Assembly (NCBI GenBank): GCA_047639575.1
Contig: JBLIOB010000156.1
Coordinates: 1-9,461, forward strand
DNA length: 9,461 nt
From: JBLIOB01 sp047639575
Lineage (GTDB): Bacteria > Bacteroidota > Bacteroidia > Flavobacteriales_D > Parvicellaceae
Reading direction: 5' to 3'
Shown: one piece after another, positions 6,901 to 9,461 of the stretch
Numbering within the stretch: position 1 is the first letter of the stretch
Layout: each line of letters opens with the position of its first letter
Made by a program: the position numbers and the translations under genes
Notes under the pieces: model-generated
Told to the model about the DNA's origin: nothing
What the model saw: the letters and a program-made list of their open reading frames with translations, nothing else
Database searches by the model: none

Positions 6901-8621
6901 CCGGTAATTGTTGAATAAGTCCAGGGATCGTAGGTGTGATCCCGAAATCTCAGCAAGTAAGTTGATGCCGTTCCGGCCCAATTTAAAGTTGCCGCAACTG
7001 GAATAATGTCGGTTTCATTTAGAGCTGACGGTGCTGGGCAAGATAGAGGCGCTGTTGAACTAGTATATGAAGCACTCCACCCAGGGTTGTTTGTTCCGCA
7101 ATCTGATCGAAATTCTAAAAATATAGATCCGCTTTCTGCAGTTACAGTACCAGGAGATGTTGTGCCAGTGTATACTCCAATTAAGTCATCGTAAACACTA
7201 TTACCATCGTAGATGTATAAGTGGTCCCAATTTGATTCTAAATCGAATTGGCTAAAAGTTAAAGTAACCGAAGTCGCTCCTGCAGGTGCTATTGTCCAAT
7301 AAAGTCGTTCATCATCACCATAGTTACCTCCAGACCCACCTGAGTCGAAAACATTCCCTGTAGCTGTAGTGTACGTGGTTCCTCCTGGAGTCGTACCATC
7401 ATTTAGCAAAGTGTAGAAATAATCCCAATCCCAGAAAATACCAGGGTCCGTGTGGGTTGAATTTGCAAAATGCTGATGTCCTTTTAGTTTAATGCAGTTT
7501 CCTAATGTGGTTATTCCAGATTCAGGAGGTCCTGTGTGGGCTCTAAGCGGATCGATGCTAAAGTCATTCATTGCGTCTAAGCAAACTGCCGCTGAAGCTT
7601 GATAAAGTTCTTCTGTATACCAACCTTGAATACTTGCAATACCTTCATGTTCTAAGCCAATAGCGTATGGGTTTTCCGTTCCTACGTGCCAGCCTTTGTC
7701 CACATCACAAACCATCTGCGTGACTTGTCCGTCAATAGAACGAAGGCAATAGTGCGCACTAACATTGGATATCGGGTTTTGAAACCAAGAAATGGCACCG
7801 GCATAAGTTCCTTCTATATCGTGAATAGTAATAGCGGAAATGGATGTTCCACTTCTGGATGAAAAATTAGACGCATCTGCGGCTACCCAAATCGAACCAG
7901 GGAAATCTGAACATGGTCCAGGTAATTTTTGATATACTTCTCCACCTCCGCTTTTAATTTTTTCATCATTAATGTCAATTCTAGTTGAAGACAAAACCTT
8001 ATAATTTTCTGCTCCAAATACATTTGTGAAATTGATGTTTGGGTTGGGGAAATTAAACTCATTTTGAAATGCAGGTTGATTTAAGAACCAAAGCATGACG
8101 TAGACCTGACTATTTAAAGCAAAATCTTGTTGGGTTGTTAAGCTAGGCAATTCACTCAATGCTCGAAGAGCCGAAGCATGATCCTCCCATGATTTCTTGA
8201 CTGAAGACGTATTTGATAGAAGTTGCGAATATGCTGATGCGTAGCCAAGAATAGATTTGCTTGCGTCATCCTTCAGTTCTTCTTTCGAGTAACCCGAAAG
8301 CACCGCAACATAGGTTAAGTTGTTCTTGAAAAAGCCTTTACCATTTTCGGTTAAACCCATAATTCCGTACGTTCTCGGTAGACCGATACAACTGTAAATA
8401 GAACTTGAATCATAAGTGATGTGATTTATTCTATTATAACTAAATGAAACTGCTTCAAGCAATCCTTTTGGAATTTCAGGATATAAGGAATATGCCGCTT
8501 CATAAGATGCGTCAAATTGATGAGAAGTTGGTGAAATATAAGTTGAGGTGAAGGATATAGCGGGCGCAGCCAATAATAAAAACAAGGCAACAGCCAGTGT
8601 TTTTTTCAATTCGTAAAGCAT
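3969..8621 (-). CDS. T9SS-secreted N-acetylmuramoyl-L-alanine amidase (Amidase_2) with degenerate lytic-transglycosylase-like N-domain and CUB, Fn3, LamG-like and PKD modules
   Basis: A 1550-residue secreted zinc amidase expected to cut the MurNAc-L-Ala bond of peptidoglycan. Order of parts: signal peptide 1-21/23 (KKTLAVALFLLLAAPA); lysozyme/SLT-like helical domain about 38-160 (IPKGLLEAVSF, YGIMGLTENG) lacking the usual catalytic Glu; Amidase_2 about 235-405 with zinc ligands His267 (TIHDIEG), His382 (KGHQHF) and Asp392 (HTDPGIFWDW), probable catalytic Glu324 (AIGLEHEG) and WHVG at 311-314; CUB about 417-520; Fn3 about 530-610; CUB about 622-723; LamG-like module about 785-968; Fn3-like about 970-1125; four PKD domains (1129-1210, 1211-1291, 1292-1375, 1376-1456); T9SS type A sorting domain 1459-1550 (YPNP at 1472, DMMGK at 1498). 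The start fits a signal peptide directly after the ATG, although no Shine-Dalgarno is visible. It is the first gene of the pair with GH18. All amidase active-site residues are present, so it should be active; wall of prey, competitors or debris is the inferred target. Confidence 0.94.
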   Translation of the reverse strand: MLYELKKTLAVALFLLLAAPAISFTSTYISPTSHQFDASYEAAYSLYPEIPKGLLEAVSFSYNRINHITYDSSSIYSCIGLPRTYGIMGLTENGKGFFKNNLTYVAVLSGYSKEELKDDASKSILGYASAYSQLLSNTSSVKKSWEDHASALRALSELPSLTTQQDFALNSQVYVMLWFLNQPAFQNEFNFPNPNINFTNVFGAENYKVLSSTRIDINDEKIKSGGGEVYQKLPGPCSDFPGSIWVAADASNFSSRSGTSISAITIHDIEGTYAGAISWFQNPISNVSAHYCLRSIDGQVTQMVCDVDKGWHVGTENPYAIGLEHEGIASIQGWYTEELYQASAAVCLDAMNDFSIDPLRAHTGPPESGITTLGNCIKLKGHQHFANSTHTDPGIFWDWDYFYTLLNDGTTPGGTTYTTATGNVFDSGGSGGNYGDDERLYWTIAPAGATSVTLTFSQFDLESNWDHLYIYDGNSVYDDLIGVYTGTTSPGTVTAESGSIFLEFRSDCGTNNPGWSASYTSSTAPLSCPAPSALNETDIIPVAATLNWAGTASTYLLRFRDHTYDPWTYSTITGNSKSLSGLSANSEYYWGVASLCTGDTSSFAGSMFTTPAAVGAFSISECDGDFRDSGGPLGVYLNTENYTYTINTSGVITVVFTSFNVENNYDYLYIHDGNSIAAAQIPGSPFTGTSLPSTFTSSGNSLTFRFTSDNSTTTAGWNASWTCIGGTVDTTPPTTNISTPNLWETADYTVNFTDADDPAGTGIKQSFWNASDYNGTEWRSNEALGFFNDNFSASIHADWTALSGTWAITSAELNQTDEASSNTNIFTSLTQTSGNEYLYHWTGQINGTGTNRRAGLHFFCDDPTLPNRGNSYFVYWRTDSDKCQIYEVNSDVFTLQTDDIVTINPNINYDFKIYYNPVTGNISAFLNDVLVSSWTDPSPLATGNSISIRSGNANMIVDDLIVYKSRSSAETISIGSASDMIRYQNTNPSTPAGKVTSIVLDNSDNLSGIDSELYNIDWTTPAVISQVNDGTAADIDNTTNTTTLEANWSTSSDTHSSVAKYYYAIGSTAGATDILGWTDNGISASMIQSGLSLIVGNTYYISVKAENGAGLQSASTPTDGILIDNPTAVPVASFNSSSSTICAGDSIQLINSSTDATSYNWIITSGSPGASAATSPWVIFPSSGTYSVQLTATGPGGSDVITQNVTVTYVVPPIAAATPSSSTVTLPSASVSFTNSSSDATSYFWDFGDGNTSSLTNPSNSYSTSGTYSVMLVAMNGTCVNDTVYINISVIDIPPVAAFNASSSTLCEGDSVQLVNTSTDATSYSWVISGGMPATSSAVNPWVVFPSSGSYSIQLTANGSGGSDITTQNITLTYLAPPAASATSSSDTITLPAATINFTNSSLDATSYYWNFGDGNSSTDTDPWYAYTTAGSYGVMLVAMNGICANDTTYITVVVTNPVSIAEIDDLNINIYPNPGDEIISVSISNSIAEIGTLSLFDMMGKIVYSKSIKIGNSTANYSLSKSNLQLASGQYVLRIITPSFTQTEQLIFR
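4251..4748 (-). repeat. PKD pair, second unit in amidase gene
   Basis: Amidase residues 1292-1457: odd-type PKD (CEGDSVQLVN, YSWVISGG) followed by even-type PKD (YYWNFGDG, NGICANDTTYI). It repeats the first unit in order and length, so the array grew by duplication of a two-domain block rather than single domains. Confidence 0.87.
4749..5237 (-). repeat. PKD pair, first unit in amidase gene
   Basis: Amidase residues 1129-1291: odd-type PKD (CAGDSIQLIN, YNWIITSG) followed by even-type PKD (YFWDFGDG, NGTCVNDTVYI). Tandem with the unit at 4251-4748. Confidence 0.87.
5718..6410 (-). repeat. LamG-like module, copy in amidase gene
   Basis: Encodes amidase residues about 738-968, the partner of 1764-2450. 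Same order of parts, same two cysteines, similar ends (NLWETADYT at the start, VYKSRSS at the end). The core at 5964-6122 matches 51 of 53 residues of the GH18 copy. Confidence 0.88.
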
Positions 8622-8761
8622 GAGTCGAGTGTTTAGCTAAGCAAGATAGATCATTCAAGAAAAACTAACTAATAATAGCCGAACAGTTTTACTGGATGTG
8701 GCTGATCTAAACCGTTTTAGATCAGAGTTTTAAGTGTGAAATACAGTCCGCTACCTTGCGC
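8622..8761 (-). promoter_or_regulatory. Intergenic region likely holding the amidase-GH18 operon promoter
   Basis: A 140-bp noncoding gap between the beta-barrel gene and the amidase. Besides the dyad at 8702-8725, the minus strand has TAGTTTTT (8667-8660), one base off the Bacteroidetes -7 consensus TAnnTTTG, which would give a leader of about 30 nt; I see no convincing -33 TTTG at the right spacing, so the promoter position is weak. No Shine-Dalgarno precedes the ATG (CACTCGACTC), which is normal for this phylum. Confidence 0.3.
8702..8725. promoter_or_regulatory. Perfect 10-bp inverted repeat upstream of the amidase operon
   Basis: CTGATCTAAA (8702-8711) and TTTAGATCAG (8716-8725) are exact reverse complements around a 4-base CCGT spacer. 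It sits 80 bp upstream of the amidase ATG and 36 bp past the stop of the beta-barrel gene. As RNA it would form a 10-bp, AT-rich stem with a tetraloop. Reading in the minus direction there is no T-run after it (GCCACATCC follows), so it is a poor intrinsic terminator for the upstream gene; reading in the plus direction it is followed by AGTTTT but no plus-strand gene feeds it. An operator or an mRNA 3'-end stabilising hairpin are the alternatives. The repeat is certain; its role is not. Confidence 0.6.
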
Positions 8762-9334
8762 CTATAGCCCGATTACGATTCCACCTCGAATAATTACTGG
8801 AATATTCGGTCCGAAGATGTATTGACCGCGATATGGCGAGTATGGACTATCAATTATATCATAAAGGGCTAATAATTGAAATGAAATTGCACCCATCCCA
8901 TATTTGTAGCCAGCTCCAACAAAGCCCATTGGCACCCATTTCCGAGTAGAAGTGGTTGACAAAAACTCTCTTACTTCAGAATTTAGAGCTTCAAATTCAC
9001 CATGTAAAAAGATGTTTTCTGTAAGACTAAATTTGCTAAACACGCTTCCACCATAGAATGAGGTAGAATATTTCCAATTATAATCAGGATACCTTTCTCG
9101 GTAATAGATGTATTTAGCACCAAGTCCGACTGATAATTTTTTATTCAATTTATAACCCATTATAGGGGCAACATTGATTACCGTAATATCGCCAAAATTA
9201 AGGCCGAGATTACCTCCAAAATATACACGGTCTTTAAAAGCAGTTCCTTTCAATGAATTTGGATTCTCGGTATTTTCCTGTGCATTGCCAAGAAATGAAA
9301 AGGCTACTAACATTAAAACACATAAAACTCTCAT
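8762..9334 (-). CDS. Probable outer-membrane beta-barrel protein, about 190 aa
   Basis: I place the start at the ATG at 9332-9334, because a good signal peptide follows at once (MRVLCVLMLVAFSFLGNA, likely cut before Gln19). The frame extends up to a TTG at 9424, but the extra 30 residues are polar and would bury the signal peptide. The mature part has alternating hydrophobic/polar short strands with aromatic ends and turns of charged residues: VYFGGNLGLNFGD, IMGYKLNKKLSVGLGAKY, FYGGSVFSKFSL, IFLHGEFEALNSE, WVPMGFVGAGYKYG, FQLLALYDI, PVIIRGGIVIGL. This is what an eight-stranded barrel of the kind abundant in Bacteroidetes looks like; related small proteins carry poor database names. The cysteine at position 5 is too close to the N-terminus to be a lipobox. 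Same strand as the amidase but 140 bp away with a large dyad between, so probably a separate transcript. No specific function can be read from it. Confidence 0.72.
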   Translation of the reverse strand: MRVLCVLMLVAFSFLGNAQENTENPNSLKGTAFKDRVYFGGNLGLNFGDITVINVAPIMGYKLNKKLSVGLGAKYIYYRERYPDYNWKYSTSFYGGSVFSKFSLTENIFLHGEFEALNSEVREFLSTTSTRKWVPMGFVGAGYKYGMGAISFQLLALYDIIDSPYSPYRGQYIFGPNIPVIIRGGIVIGL

Positions 9335-9461
9335 ATCTTCTAATTTACGATTATCCTTATTTATACCCAATTTCTGCTGAAAGACTGATTGAGCTAAGGG
9401 TGAAACTCCCTCTACCCGTTGCAAGAATCTTGCCTTTTTTGTTCTTCAAGGTTGATTCAGC
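9335..9461 (-). promoter_or_regulatory. Upstream region of the beta-barrel gene, with weak promoter candidate
   Basis: 127 bp with no gene I can support. On the minus strand TTG (9370-9368), 20 bases, then TAAATTAG (9347-9340) resembles a Bacteroidetes -33/-7 pair, but it would give a nearly leaderless mRNA, so confidence is low. Further up, GCAAGAATCTTGC (9421-9433) is a perfect dyad with 6-bp arms around one base. The window ends before the next gene can be seen. Confidence 0.2.

Noticed and set aside
3969..8621. Phage endolysin or prophage origin of the amidase
   Set aside because: The length, signal peptide, PKD array and T9SS sorting domain are those of a secreted cellular protein, and no phage genes flank it.
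8702..8725. Intrinsic terminator for the beta-barrel gene
   Set aside because: The stem is followed by GCCACATCC in the direction of transcription, without a U-tract. A run TTTTTCTT at about 8664-8657 comes only later and lacks a good stem.
9335..9424. N-terminal extension of the beta-barrel gene to a TTG start at 9424
   Set aside because: It adds 30 polar residues in front of a textbook signal peptide; the ATG at 9332-9334 is the better start.

Overview
The window looks like a chromosomal segment from a member of the Bacteroidetes, probably Flavobacteriia or a related marine lineage. The evidence is two very large secreted proteins ending in a type A C-terminal sorting domain of the type IX secretion system (T9SS; YPNP motif, then a short beta-rich tail ending in basic residues), paired PKD domains, bacterial CUB domains, AT-rich sequence, and no strong Shine-Dalgarno sites.

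Layout, left to right. Positions 1-546 (+) hold the 3' part of a gene for a TPR-like protein with a C-terminal carboxypeptidase-regulatory-like beta domain; its start lies outside the window. It converges on, and overlaps by 4 bp, the end of a minus-strand pair. The pair is transcribed from 8621 down to 543: first a 1550-residue N-acetylmuramoyl-L-alanine amidase (3969-8621), then a 1141-residue GH18 family glycoside hydrolase (543-3968). The two are joined with no intergenic base, the stop TAA being followed directly by ATG. Upstream, a 140-bp gap holds a perfect 10-bp inverted repeat, and then comes a minus-strand gene for a small secreted, probable outer-membrane beta-barrel protein (8762-9334). 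The last 127 bp hold no gene that I can support.

The centre of interest is the amidase-GH18 pair. The enzymes have unrelated catalytic heads (zinc amidase and TIM-barrel glycosidase) on what is essentially the same C-terminal chassis: CUB, short linker, concanavalin/LamG-like module, Fn3-like module, PKD pair, T9SS sorting domain. The LamG-like module has a core in which 51 of 53 residues are identical between the two proteins although the DNA has diverged. The amidase carries the PKD pair twice, plus an extra CUB-Fn3 block and an N-terminal domain that looks like a lytic transglycosylase fold without its catalytic glutamate. The simplest reading is a translationally coupled, T9SS-exported pair that attacks peptidoglycan at two different bonds (MurNAc-L-Ala amide and a GlcNAc beta-1,4 linkage), both held on the same target or surface by matching modules. 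The individual families are known. The matched-chassis arrangement is what deserves a second look. Peptidoglycan as the GH18 substrate is inferred from the amidase neighbour; chitin remains possible.
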